A DNA stretch of 64,000 bases from Curtobacterium flaccumfaciens UCD-AKU (GCF_000349565.1 NZ_KB714631.1:10254-74253), one strand, 5' to 3'. Shown: positions 8,140 to 16,611, numbered from the stretch's first letter. The notes: generated from the letters alone by a model not told the origin. Made by a program: numbers and translations.

Positions 8140-9210
8140 TCAGGGCACCTGGCGCGAGCCGTGGCGGTCGTCCGCCGGGTCCGGCACGCGCACGGAGAGC
8201 CCCATCGGATCGATCCGCGAGCGGAAGGCGATGACCTCGCCCACCGGGTCGCCGTCGATCTCGAACTCGTCGGGGCGCTCGAGCCGCGCCGTGAACTCCT
8301 GCCCACGCAGGTAGCGCAGGGGCCGTTCCTCGCGCGAACGCGACACGATCGTCTTGCCGACCGCGGTCTTGCCCAGGTTCGACCGGCGGAACGCCCGCAG
8401 GATCCCGTTCTCCCAGAACACCCGCGCCCCGATCCGGACCCAGCCGAAGAACCCGCGGGGACGCATCACGGCGATGTCGAACACGCCGTCGTCGATCTCG
8501 GCGTCGGGCAGCAGGATCGCGCCGGCCTGCAGCATGCCGCAGTTGCCGACGATGAGCGAGTGCGCCCGGAGCGAGTGGTTGCCGTCGTCGTCGAGCTGGT
8601 AGCGGAACTCGAACGCGTTCGCGTCGCGCACCGAGCGGAACAGCGAGTCGACGTAGGCGAGCCAGCCGACCTTCTTCTTCAGCTCGGGCCGGGTGTTCAC
8701 GAGCATCCGGGCGTCGAGCCCGAGGCCGGCCATCACCAGGAAGCCGAAGCGTTCGCGCTCGCCGCCGGGACGCTCCACCTTGAGCATGCCGAAGTCGATC
8801 TTGCGGTCGTCGCCGTGGAAGATCGTCCGGACGCTCGCAGCCAGGTCGTCGAGGGGCAGCTTCATGTTGCGCGCGAGCAGGTTGCCGGTACCGCTCGGCA
8901 GCAGGGCCAGGGTCGAACCGGCCTCGTGCACGACCTCGGCGACCGCACGGACGGTGCCGTCACCACCGGCCGCCGCGACGACGTCGGCACCGGCCTCGAT
9001 CGCTTCGCGGGCCATGCCGCCGCCCGGGTCCTCTTCGGAGGTCTCGAACCACAGGGTCTCGGCCCAACCGGCCTGCTCCTGGTGTTCCTGGACCGTGCGC
9101 TTGAGGGTCGGCAGGTGCACCTTGACCGGGTTGTAGACCACCGCGGCCGTCCGCTGCTCGGTGGGGAGGGCGTCCTGGTCCGCGGGCGCGGTCTCCGAAG
9201 GGCTCGACAT
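8140..9210 (-). CDS. Diacylglycerol kinase family lipid kinase
   Basis: The 356-residue protein has the DAGK catalytic domain: GGDGT at residues 82-86 binds ATP, followed by PSGTGNLLARN at about 105-115. The C-terminal half carries the GFLVMAGLGLDARM and DDGVFDIAVM segments of the YegS/BmrU/DgkB superfamily. It phosphorylates a lipid such as diacylglycerol or a sphingoid base; the substrate cannot be told from sequence. A TAGCGT box exactly six bases before the ATG supports the start and suggests a leaderless message. Confidence 0.88.
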   Translation of the reverse strand: MSSPSETAPADQDALPTEQRTAAVVYNPVKVHLPTLKRTVQEHQEQAGWAETLWFETSEEDPGGGMAREAIEAGADVVAAAGGDGTVRAVAEVVHEAGSTLALLPSGTGNLLARNMKLPLDDLAASVRTIFHGDDRKIDFGMLKVERPGGERERFGFLVMAGLGLDARMLVNTRPELKKKVGWLAYVDSLFRSVRDANAFEFRYQLDDDGNHSLRAHSLIVGNCGMLQAGAILLPDAEIDDGVFDIAVMRPRGFFGWVRIGARVFWENGILRAFRRSNLGKTAVGKTIVSRSREERPLRYLRGQEFTARLERPDEFEIDGDPVGEVIAFRSRIDPMGLSVRVPDPADDRHGSRQVP

Positions 9211-9265
9211 ACGTCCACGCTACCGATCGAGGCTGCGTGCGGTTGCCCCTGTCTAGGATGGAGCG

Positions 9266-10528
9266 GTGATCGATCCACAGCTGCTCCGCGACAACCCGGA
9301 CGTCATCAAGGCTTCACAGCGGGCACGCCGTGCCTCCGAGGCCGTCGTGGACGAAGCCGTGGCCGCCGATTCCGCCCGCCGCAGCGCGATCACCTCGTTC
9401 GAGTCGCTCCGCGCCGAGCAGAACGCGTTCGGCAAGACCGTCGCCAAGGCCCCGAAGGACGAGAAGGCCGCGCTCGTGCAGCAGGCCCAGGCCCTCGCCG
9501 CCAAGGTGAAGGAGGCGCAGGCCACCGTCACCGCGGCCGAGGACACCTTCAACACCGTCGTCCGCGGCATCCCGAACGTCGTGCTCCCCGGGGTCCCCGA
9601 GGGCGGCGAGGACGACTTCGTCACGCTCCGCACCGTCGGCACCAAGCCCGAGTTCGACTTCGAGCCGAAGGACCACGCCGACCTCGGCGAGCACCTCGGC
9701 ATCATCGACATCCCGCGCGGCGTGAAGGTCTCCGGCTCACGCTTCTACTTCCTGCGCGGCATGGGCGCCCGGCTCGAGATCGCGCTGATGTCGCTCGGCC
9801 TCGACCGTGCGATCGCCGCGGGCTTCGAACCGCTCATCACCCCGACGCTCGTGCGCCCCGAGACGATGGCCGGCACCGGGTTCCTCGGCGAGCACGCTGC
9901 CGAGGTCTACCGGCTCGAGGCCGACGACCTGTACCTGACGGGCACGAGCGAGGTCGCCCTGGCCGGCTTCCACGCCGACGAGATCCTCGACATCGAGAAG
10001 ACCGCGCACCGCTACGCCGGCTGGTCGACCTGCTACCGGCGTGAGGCCGGGTCGGCGGGCAAGGACAACCGCGGCATCCTCCGCGTGCACCAGTTCAACA
10101 AGCTCGAGATGTTCACCTACGTGCACCCCGACCAGGCCGAGGCCGAGCACGAGAAGCTCGTCGGGTACCAGGAGCAGATGCTGCAGGACCTCGGGCTGCA
10201 CTACCGCGTGATCGACGTCGCCGGCGGTGACCTCGGCACGAGCGCCGCGAAGAAGTACGACATCGAGGCCTGGGTCCCGACGCAGGGCACGTTCCGCGAG
10301 CTCACCTCGACGTCGAACTGCACGACCTACCAGGCCCGCCGCCTCGACATCCGCTACCGCACCGAGAGCGGCAAGACCGCCCCGGTCGCCACCCTGAACG
10401 GCACCCTCGCCACCACCCGCTGGATCGTCGCGATCCTCGAGACGCACCAGCAGGCCGACGGTTCCGTCGTCGTGCCGGAGGTCCTGCGCCCCTACCTGGG
10501 CGGCGTCGAGGTGATCGAGCCCCGATGA
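9266..10528 (+). CDS. serS: Seryl-tRNA synthetase
   Basis: The 420-residue class II synthetase charges tRNA-Ser. The N-terminal long coiled-coil arm (about residues 28-105) is present. Motif 2 is seen as CYRREAGSAGKDNRG, with VHQFNKLE after it. The last motif region reads ATLNGTLATTRWIVAILE, a variant of the usual NGS-rich motif 3. The start is GTG, placed six bases after TAGGAT (9254-9259), a strong leaderless signature. The stop overlaps the next gene by four bases (ATGA). Two tRNA-Ser genes lie in the same window. Confidence 0.97.
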   Translation: MIDPQLLRDNPDVIKASQRARRASEAVVDEAVAADSARRSAITSFESLRAEQNAFGKTVAKAPKDEKAALVQQAQALAAKVKEAQATVTAAEDTFNTVVRGIPNVVLPGVPEGGEDDFVTLRTVGTKPEFDFEPKDHADLGEHLGIIDIPRGVKVSGSRFYFLRGMGARLEIALMSLGLDRAIAAGFEPLITPTLVRPETMAGTGFLGEHAAEVYRLEADDLYLTGTSEVALAGFHADEILDIEKTAHRYAGWSTCYRREAGSAGKDNRGILRVHQFNKLEMFTYVHPDQAEAEHEKLVGYQEQMLQDLGLHYRVIDVAGGDLGTSAAKKYDIEAWVPTQGTFRELTSTSNCTTYQARRLDIRYRTESGKTAPVATLNGTLATTRWIVAILETHQQADGSVVVPEVLRPYLGGVEVIEPR

Positions 10529-11388
10529 GCACCCAGGGGCGGTTCGTGGACGGATCCGAGCAGGGCGCGGGCGCCGAGGCACCCGCGCGCACCAAGCGCT
10601 GGCTGGTCGCGCTCGACGTCGACGGCACCACCATGCGCGAGGACGGTGTCATCACACAGGCGGTGGTCGCCGCCGTCCGGAACGCCGAGGCCGCCGGCCA
10701 CGAGGTCATGCTCTCCACCGGCCGCAGCGAGGGCATGACCGTGCCCCTGCTCGAGACCCTCGGCATCCGGCCGAAGTACCTGGTCTGCGCCAACGGTGCG
10801 CTCGTCCTGGCCCGTCGCGCCGACGGCTCCTACGTGCGCGAACACGTCGAGCGGTTCGATCCGTCCGAGGTGCTGCAGACCATCCACGGTGCGCTCGAGA
10901 ACGCCGCGTTCGGTGTCGAGGACGAGACCGGCCACTTCCTGCTGTCCGGCAACTTCCCCGACGACACGATGACCGTCGAAGGTGAGCACGTGCCGTTCGA
11001 GCAGCTGCTCGGCGTCGAGGCCACCCGCGTCGTCGTCATCTCGCCCGGCCACGACACCGAGGACTTCCTGCAGATCGTCGAGCAGATGGGCCTGCACAAG
11101 GTCTCCTACTCCGTCGGCTGGACCTCGTGGCTCGACATCGCCCCCGAGGGCGTCACCAAGGCCACCGCCATGGAACGCGTCCGCGAGTGGCTCGACATCC
11201 CGCGTTCCCGCGTCTTCGCCGCGGGAGACGGCCGCAACGACATCGACATGCTCCGTTGGGCCTCGACCTCCGGTCGCGGCATCGTCATGGGCCAGGCCCC
11301 CGACGACGTCGTCGACGCCGGCAACGAGCTCACCGACGGCATCGCCGACGACGGCTTGGCAGCGGCGCTCGACTCGCTTCCGCGCTAG
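10525..11388 (+). CDS. HAD-superfamily hydrolase, Cof type
   Basis: The 287-residue HAD IIB phosphatase has motif I DVDGT with nucleophile D31 and general acid D33. A KATAM lysine serves as motif III, and motif IV GDGRNDIDML has D235 and D239. The Cof/YidA branch dephosphorylates sugar phosphates or small phosphorylated metabolites. The gene is translationally coupled to serS by an ATGA overlap, an arrangement also common in related actinobacteria. Confidence 0.9.
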   Translation: MSTQGRFVDGSEQGAGAEAPARTKRWLVALDVDGTTMREDGVITQAVVAAVRNAEAAGHEVMLSTGRSEGMTVPLLETLGIRPKYLVCANGALVLARRADGSYVREHVERFDPSEVLQTIHGALENAAFGVEDETGHFLLSGNFPDDTMTVEGEHVPFEQLLGVEATRVVVISPGHDTEDFLQIVEQMGLHKVSYSVGWTSWLDIAPEGVTKATAMERVREWLDIPRSRVFAAGDGRNDIDMLRWASTSGRGIVMGQAPDDVVDAGNELTDGIADDGLAAALDSLPR

Positions 11389-11470
11389 TCCGCCTGCGCG
11401 CGCACCCCTGCCTGGAGGCCCGTTAGACTTCCAGGGACGCGATCACGTCTCGCCACGTGGTCGCGTCACT

Positions 11471-11555
11471 GGAGGGTTGTCCGAGCGGCCGATGGAGCCT
11501 GTCTTGAAAACAGGTGGGCAGAGATGTCTCGTGGGTTCGAATCCCACACCCTCCG
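11471..11555 (+). tRNA. tRNA-Ser(TGA)
   Basis: The 85-base gene folds as a serine tRNA. The acceptor stem is GGAGGGT/ACCCTCC, the discriminator is G, and the anticodon stem is CCTGT/ACAGG with anticodon TGA at 11505-11507. A long variable arm and a GTTCGAATC T-loop are present. CCA is not encoded. A GNAT reading frame begins two bases after the 3' end. Confidence 0.96.
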
Positions 11556-11557
11556 CG

Positions 11558-12088
11558 ATGGACACACGGTTGCGCCCACTCCGCCTCGACGACGCGGCCG
11601 TCCTGGCTGCGGTCATCACCGAGAACGCCGACCACCTACGACCGTGGGAACCGGCCCGTGCACCGTCCTACTTCACCGAGTCCGGGCAGCGGGACGTCAT
11701 CACGCAGGCCCTCGCCGCGCAGCGGTCCGGCAACGCGGTGCCGTTCGTGATCGAATCGACCGACGGGGAACTCCTCGGCCGCATCACGCTGAGCGGTGTC
11801 GTCCGTGGCGCCCTGCAGTCGTGCGCGATGGGGTACTGGATCCGCGCCGACCGCACGCGCCAGGGCCACGCGTCCCGCGCTGTCCGCGCCGCGGCCGATC
11901 ACGCCTTCGACGTGCTCCGTCTGCACCGCGTGCAGGCCGAGACCCTGCCCGAGAACGTCGGCTCGCAGCGCGCGCTCGAGTCGGCCGGCTTCACCAGGTA
12001 CGGCTTCGCGCCGGAGTACATCAAGATCGACGGGGTCTGGCGCGACCACGTCATGTTCCAGCTCCTCGCGCCGACGCCGGCCCCGTGA
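11558..12088 (+). CDS. GNAT family acetyltransferase, RimJ-like
   Basis: The 176-residue protein matches the RimJ/RimL branch of GNAT N-acetyltransferases: RLRPLRLDDA at the N-terminus, the GYWIRADRTRQGHASRAV acetyl-CoA-binding loop, and ENVGSQRALESAGF near the C-terminus. Such enzymes acetylate protein N-termini or small amines. The ATG lies only two bases downstream of the tRNA-Ser(TGA) 3' end, and no separate promoter is visible, so its mRNA may arise by tRNA 3' processing. The stop overlaps the next start (GTGA). Confidence 0.9.
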   Translation: MDTRLRPLRLDDAAVLAAVITENADHLRPWEPARAPSYFTESGQRDVITQALAAQRSGNAVPFVIESTDGELLGRITLSGVVRGALQSCAMGYWIRADRTRQGHASRAVRAAADHAFDVLRLHRVQAETLPENVGSQRALESAGFTRYGFAPEYIKIDGVWRDHVMFQLLAPTPAP

Positions 12089-12648
12089 TCGAGGTCGTCG
12101 AGTACCGGGGTGAGTGGCCCGAGCGGTTCCGGCATCTGCACGGGGCGTACGCCGCCGCACTCGACGACGCTGACGTGCGGCTCCGGAGCATCGAGCACGT
12201 GGGCAGCACGTCCGTGCCCGGCTTGGCGGCGAAGCCCGTGCTCGACGTCGACGTCGTGGTGGACGCTGCCGACGTCCCGGCTGCAGTTGCGGCGATGGCG
12301 ACCATCGGCTTCGAGCCGCGGGGTGAACTGGGCGTCCCGGGGCGGCAGGCGTTCCGGGCGCCGGACCGCTTCGCCCCGACCAACACCTACGTCGTCGCGG
12401 CCGGGTCGCTCGCACTGCGGAACCACCTGGCCGTGCGCGACGTGCTGCGTGCCGACCCGGCGCTCCGCGACGAGTACGCCGCGGTGAAGCGCCGGGCAGC
12501 CACGGAGGCCGAGGACATCGACGACTACATCGAGCGCAAGAGCGAGGTGCTGAGCCGGATCCTGCGCGTCGGTGGCCTGTCCGACGACGAGCGCGCCTCC
12601 ATCACCGCCACGAACCGTCGGATCACGGACCGCGGCGCGGGCGGCTGA
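12085..12648 (+). CDS. GrpB family protein (UPF0157, nucleotidyltransferase fold)
   Basis: The 187-residue protein begins with GTG in a GTGA overlap with the GNAT gene. It has the family's central HVGSTSVPGLAAKPVLDV motif, where the GS and Asp residues match the minimal nucleotidyltransferase core. The later HVAVRDVLR-like helix (NHLAVRDVLRADPAL) is also present. The family has no firmly known biological role; a link to coenzyme A or RNA modification is unproven. Coupling with the GNAT suggests a shared pathway. Confidence 0.85.
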   Translation: MIEVVEYRGEWPERFRHLHGAYAAALDDADVRLRSIEHVGSTSVPGLAAKPVLDVDVVVDAADVPAAVAAMATIGFEPRGELGVPGRQAFRAPDRFAPTNTYVVAAGSLALRNHLAVRDVLRADPALRDEYAAVKRRAATEAEDIDDYIERKSEVLSRILRVGGLSDDERASITATNRRITDRGAGG

Positions 12649-12667
12649 CGCGATCGGGGCGGGTGGC

Positions 12668-12707
12668 GGTTCTGGTTCAGGAATCCGGGTGATCGTGAAC
12701 CAGAACC
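12668..12707. terminator. Bidirectional terminator hairpin
   Basis: A 12-bp perfect stem (GGTTCTGGTTCA at 12668-12679 and its complement at 12696-12707) with a 16-base loop lies between convergent grpB-like and SDR genes. Confidence 0.6.
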
Positions 12708-12732
12708 GTCAGCGCCCGAACGGGAACAGGTC

Positions 12733-13428
12733 TCAGGCGCTGGCGAGCATCGGGTAGAGCGCGGTGAGCGGGGCGCTCAGGCCGGCACGGACGTCGCGGC
12801 TGACCTGGTCGGCGAGGACCTCGTGCTCGCCGGCCTCGACCGCGTCCCAGATCGAACGCACGATGTCGGCGGGGTCGGACTTCTCGACGTCGAGGTCGGC
12901 GATCATGCCGGTGTCGGTGTAGCCGAGGTGGGCGCCGACGACCTGGGTGCCCTGGGGCGCGAGCTCGAGGCGCAGGGAGTTCGTGATCGACCAGAACGCA
13001 GCCTTCGACGCCGAGTACGCGCCGGCGAGGGCGACCCAGCTCAGGGCGGAGTGCACATCGATCAGCGCACCGTTCGCGATCGAGGGGGCGAAGGTCTTGG
13101 CGACGCGGAGTGCGCCGAAGACGTTGGTGGCGAAGATGCGCTCGACCTCTTCGACGGAGACGTCGACGAGCGGGTCGGAGCCGGCGATCCCGGCGTTGTT
13201 CACGACGACGGTCACGTCAGCCGCGGCGCGGGCTGCGGCGTCGACGCTCTCCTGGCTCGTGACGTCGAGGGCGAGCGGGACGATGCGCTCGTCGTCCCAG
13301 GTGCGCGGGTTGCGGGCGGTCGCGTAGACCTTGGTGGCGCCACGCTCCAGTGCCTGGCGGACGAACTCGGCGCCGAGGCCGCCGTTCGCTCCGGTGACGA
13401 GGACGACGGCGTTGGTGAGGTTGGTCAT
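12733..13428 (-). CDS. Short-chain dehydrogenase/reductase
   Basis: The 231-residue Rossmann enzyme has the TGxxxGxG nucleotide-binding motif at residues 12-19 (TGANGGLG), NNAG at 77-80, and the catalytic Ser-Tyr-Lys set with Y138 and K142 (YSASK). The cofactor is probably NADP(H), and the substrate is unknown. The ATG at 13428 is chosen because it gives a normal-length N-terminus; the frame is open upstream through the promoter. The gene is divergent from the HxlR regulator, which probably controls it in response to an electrophile or redox signal. Confidence 0.92.
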   Translation of the reverse strand: MTNLTNAVVLVTGANGGLGAEFVRQALERGATKVYATARNPRTWDDERIVPLALDVTSQESVDAAARAAADVTVVVNNAGIAGSDPLVDVSVEEVERIFATNVFGALRVAKTFAPSIANGALIDVHSALSWVALAGAYSASKAAFWSITNSLRLELAPQGTQVVGAHLGYTDTGMIADLDVEKSDPADIVRSIWDAVEAGEHEVLADQVSRDVRAGLSAPLTALYPMLASA

Positions 13429-13456
13429 GAGTGCTCCAGAGAAGAGAAGATGAGTA

Positions 13457-13506
13457 CGGAAACCGAACCTAGCACGTTGTGTCCGGAAATCGAACCCAGC
13501 TAGGAT
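13457..13506. promoter_or_regulatory. Divergent SDR/HxlR promoter with paired direct repeats
   Basis: Two 17-bp direct repeats, CGGAAACCGAACCTAGC (13457-13473) and CGGAAATCGAACCCAGC (13484-13500), differ at two positions and are spaced 27 bp apart. The rightward promoter has -35 TTGTGT (13478-13483), a 17-bp spacer filled by repeat 2, and -10 TAGGAT (13501-13506). A leftward -10, TAGGTT, lies inside repeat 1. The position fits HxlR operators controlling both genes. Confidence 0.65.
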
Positions 13507-13512
13507 GAGCAC

Positions 13513-13968
13513 ATGCTCGGCATCCTCGGCGGCGACGAGCGCTGCCCCATCGCACGCTCCCTCGACGTCCTCGGCGAGAAGTGGACGCTCATGATCGTCC
13601 GCGACGCCCTCGGCGGCTCGACCCGCTTCAGCCAGTTCCAGCAGAGCCTCGGCATCCCGCGCGAGGTCCTGACCGCACGCCTGGCCTCACTCGTCGACGG
13701 GGGAGTGCTCGAGCGCACGACCTACAAGCCCGAGGGGGCCCGTGCCCGCGAGGAGTACGTCCTGACCGGCGCAGGCCGGGACCTGTCGCTCGTGCTGCTC
13801 GCCCTCGGTGGCTGGGCCGACCGGCACCGCCCGTCCGAGCGGCCGTCGGACCTGCGCTTCGTCGACGCCGAGAGCGGTGAGGCGGTCGAGGCCGCCGCCG
13901 TGACGGTGGATGCGCAGCAGCGCATCCCGACCGCGCGCCTGCGTGCCGTCATGGAGCCGGCGCCCTGA
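13513..13968 (+). CDS. HxlR family transcriptional regulator
   Basis: The 151-residue protein carries the HxlR winged helix: CPIARSLDVLGEKWTLMIVR followed by FSQFQQSLGIPREVLTARLASL, in which helix 3 reads the DNA. A single early Cys (in DERCPIA) matches the redox-sensing cysteine of HypR/YodB-like proteins. A C-terminal tail of about 45 residues is unassigned. TAGGAT lies six bases before the ATG, so the mRNA is probably leaderless. It is divergent from the SDR gene. Confidence 0.93.
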   Translation: MLGILGGDERCPIARSLDVLGEKWTLMIVRDALGGSTRFSQFQQSLGIPREVLTARLASLVDGGVLERTTYKPEGARAREEYVLTGAGRDLSLVLLALGGWADRHRPSERPSDLRFVDAESGEAVEAAAVTVDAQQRIPTARLRAVMEPAP

Positions 13969-13982
13969 ACGCGACCAGCTGA

Positions 13983-14027
13983 CGGACGGGAGGCCCGTTG
14001 CGGCCCCGCCCCCGAACCTCCAGTCCG
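13983..14027. repeat. GGAGGCCCGT-family palindrome, degenerate copy
   Basis: A degenerate member of the interspersed palindrome family lies between convergent hxlR and lacI genes: GGACGGGAGGCCCGTTGCGG on the left and CCTCCAGTCCGC on the right. The stem is imperfect. It probably serves as a transcription terminator. Confidence 0.6.
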
Positions 14028-14039
14028 CTTTTGGGTGCG

Positions 14040-15053
14040 TCAGCGACGCACGTCGCACCCGCAACTCGCGCCGAGGACCAACTCGGCGGGGACCAGGTCG
14101 CGGTGCCACTGGTTGTCGGCGTCGAGGCCGAGCACGCGGTCGACCGCGGCGACCGCCATCGTCTCGATCGGCTGCCGGACCGTGGTGAGCTGCGGGTTCG
14201 TGTAGTCCGCTTCGGCCGCGCCGTCGAACGACACGATCGCGACGTCCTCGGGGACGCGCAGACCGAGCTCCCACAGTGCCCGCATGACGCCGATCGCCTG
14301 CATGTCCGAGCTGACGAAGACGGCTCGGGGCCCGGTCTCGTCGGCGAACATGCGGAGTCCGGCTTCGTAGCCACCGCGGCGGGTGAAGTCGGTACGGACG
14401 ATGGGCCCGTCGGGCAGGCCAGCCTGGCGCAGGGCACGCATCCAGCCCTGCTCGCGGAGCTCCATCGAGCCGGTGTGCCCCATCACCAGCCCGATCGAGC
14501 GGTAGCCGTGCTCGACCAGGTGCTGCGTGCCGTCGAGGGCGCCGCGCAGGGCGTCGACACCGATGCTCGCGTACTCGGGGACTTCGAAGAACGTGTTGAG
14601 CAGGACCATCGGCAGGCCGGGGTCGGTGACGGTCGACAGGTCCGGGTGGGTCATGATGCTCGTCACGATGACGCCGTCGACCTGGCGGGCTGAGAGGCTG
14701 CGGAGCCGCTCACGCTCCTGGGCGGCATCGCCGTCGCTGTTGGCGAGCAGGACGTCGTAGCCGCGTGCTGCGGCGGCGTGCGTGACGGCGACGGCGAGCT
14801 CGGACCAGAAGGGGTTGTCGAGCTCCGGAACGATCAGGCCGAGCATCTTCGACGAGCCGGTGCGCAGGGCCTGGGCGCTCGCGTTCGGGCGGTAGCCGAG
14901 GACGCGGATGGCCTCGCGGACACGTGCGGCGGTGGCGGCGGCGACGGGGCGGGGGCCGTCGTGCACGACGTAGCTGACGACGGAGGTGCTGACACCGGCG
15001 TAGCGGGCGACGTCCGCGCGGGTGACCGCCCTCGGGTTCGTCGGGACGGTCAC
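14040..15053 (-). CDS. LacI family transcriptional regulator
   Basis: The 337-residue repressor has an N-terminal HTH and hinge (TRADVARYAGVSTSVVSYVV, then RPNASAQALRTGSS) and a periplasmic-binding-protein-like sugar sensor domain. The GTG at 15053 is preferred: an upstream GAAGG lies about eight bases before it, whereas longer versions start inside the promoter. It ends in a Cys-rich tail (CGCDVRR). It neighbours an oxidoreductase on the same strand and an ABC sugar importer that diverges from it, and is the likely regulator of both. Confidence 0.92.
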   Translation of the reverse strand: MTVPTNPRAVTRADVARYAGVSTSVVSYVVHDGPRPVAAATAARVREAIRVLGYRPNASAQALRTGSSKMLGLIVPELDNPFWSELAVAVTHAAAARGYDVLLANSDGDAAQERERLRSLSARQVDGVIVTSIMTHPDLSTVTDPGLPMVLLNTFFEVPEYASIGVDALRGALDGTQHLVEHGYRSIGLVMGHTGSMELREQGWMRALRQAGLPDGPIVRTDFTRRGGYEAGLRMFADETGPRAVFVSSDMQAIGVMRALWELGLRVPEDVAIVSFDGAAEADYTNPQLTTVRQPIETMAVAAVDRVLGLDADNQWHRDLVPAELVLGASCGCDVRR

Positions 15054-15128
15054 GGGTGCCACCTTCGTCGGGTCCGGGAGCGTCGTTCGGGTGCCGGCCA
15101 CGACGGACCGGCACCCGAACGACACGTG

Positions 15129-16409
15129 TTACTCGGACGCGATCGTAGCCGACGACGTGCTGCCGGCTGACGTCGGTGCGCTCGTCGGCGTCGCGGGCGT
15201 CGCTCCGGCGTTCGTCGTCTCCGGGGCGTCGCCGAAGTCCGGCACCTCGAGCCGGGCGCCGCCCTGCAGCGCCGACTGGTGGGCGATGATGCCCGGCAGG
15301 GTGAAGCGCGCGGCGGTCCAGGCGTTCACCGGCGGCAGGGTCCGGTCGACGACGGCGCGGACGAAGTCGTCGGCCAGGAACTGGTGGCTGCCCTCGTGCC
15401 CGGTCGGCACGCCGTCGTACTCGGCGGGCAGACGGTCGGTGTCGTGCACCTCGGCGTAGCCGGACACGAACGCGTCACGCAGGGACGGGTCGACGTCGGC
15501 CAGGCGCGGGTCGTCGAGGGACATCGTCGCCTGGGTGTCGATCTTGTCGCTGATGTCGTACGAGTCCTCCTTGTCCTGCCACACGCTCGTCTTCGCGAGC
15601 TGCTCGAAGCTGGCCTCGGTGCCGAAGTAGCGGAACCGCGACTCGCGGATGTGCGACGGGTAGCCGACGCGACGCATCTCGTTGATGCGCATGACCCCGC
15701 CGTTGTCGAGCTCGAACAGGGCGGTCGCGTTCGAGAAGTCGTTGTCGAACTGGCTGACGTCCTTGTCGAAGACGCCGTCGCCGCGGTCGTCCTTGACGCC
15801 GATGCAGCTGACGCTGACCGCGTGCCCGGGGATCGCGCCGAGGACCCCGCCGACGGAGTGCGTCGGGTAGAGCATGGGCGGGTAGCTGGCGGTGCGCTTC
15901 CACTCGTCGCCCCCGCTGTACTGGTACGCGGCGTAGAAGCCGAGGTCCATGTCGTGCACGTAGTCGCCCTCGGCGTAGAAGACCCGACCGAAGGCGCCGG
16001 CGGCGACCTGCTTGCGGGCGAACACCGTCGCGGGGTTGTAGTAGCTCGTCTCGCCCATCATGTAGGTCAGGCCGGTCTCGCGGACCGCCTGGATGATGTC
16101 GCGGATCTCGTCGACCGAGATCGCCATCGGCACGGCGGAGTACACGTGCTTGCCAGCGCGCAGGGCCTTGACCACGAGCGGGCCGTGGGTCCAGCGCTGC
16201 GTGAAGATCGCGACGGCGTCGACGTCCGAGGCGAGGACGGCGTCGAAGTCGTCGAAGGTGCCGTCGAGGTGCTGCGTCTCGACGAGTTCGGACGCCCGCT
16301 CGTCGACCAGGTCCGTGACGTAGACCCGGTCGACGTCGGGGTGGAGCTTGAACAGCTTGGCGAACTGGGGGGCGAACTGGCCCGCGCCGACCATTCCGAC
16401 AGAGATCAT
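15129..16409 (-). CDS. Gfo/Idh/MocA family oxidoreductase
   Basis: The 426-residue protein has an N-terminal Rossmann fold (VGMVGAGQFA) and a C-terminal alpha/beta sugar-binding domain. The family's EKP motif, whose lysine is catalytic, is replaced by SAVPMA at residues 91-96, so V93 sits where Lys is expected. The C-terminus ends in a low-complexity Thr/Ala/Pro/Ser tail of about 30 residues. The ATG at 16409 has AAAGG upstream. Role: oxidation or isomerisation of a carbohydrate imported by the divergent ABC system, or a non-catalytic relative given the missing lysine. Confidence 0.87.
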   Translation of the reverse strand: MISVGMVGAGQFAPQFAKLFKLHPDVDRVYVTDLVDERASELVETQHLDGTFDDFDAVLASDVDAVAIFTQRWTHGPLVVKALRAGKHVYSAVPMAISVDEIRDIIQAVRETGLTYMMGETSYYNPATVFARKQVAAGAFGRVFYAEGDYVHDMDLGFYAAYQYSGGDEWKRTASYPPMLYPTHSVGGVLGAIPGHAVSVSCIGVKDDRGDGVFDKDVSQFDNDFSNATALFELDNGGVMRINEMRRVGYPSHIRESRFRYFGTEASFEQLAKTSVWQDKEDSYDISDKIDTQATMSLDDPRLADVDPSLRDAFVSGYAEVHDTDRLPAEYDGVPTGHEGSHQFLADDFVRAVVDRTLPPVNAWTAARFTLPGIIAHQSALQGGARLEVPDFGDAPETTNAGATPATPTSAPTSAGSTSSATIASE

Positions 16410-16487
16410 CAGTGACCTTTCCAGGGGTGTGGGATGCGTCGCCGAGCGGGTCGCTCCGATGCGATCGAGCGCCATCCTGACACACGC

Positions 16488-16558
16488 TGTCTACACGTGA
16501 CAACCCCTGTCCACAGCCCGGAAAAAGCCTCTTGCGAGCCGTGGTCCCCACGTGTAGA
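16488..16558. promoter_or_regulatory. Divergent promoter with paired CACGTGTAGA sites
   Basis: Two inverted copies of a 9-10 bp element, CTACACGTG (16491-16499) and CACGTGTAGA (16549-16558), lie 58 bp apart in the intergenic region between the oxidoreductase and the ABC permease. The first also sits inside TGTC-N7-GACA (16488-16502). They are good candidates for operators of the adjacent LacI protein. Confidence 0.55.
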
Positions 16559-16611
16559 TTCCCGGCTCACGGACTGCTGCACGTCAGTCCACCGCAGACG
16601 AAGGAGTCGCG

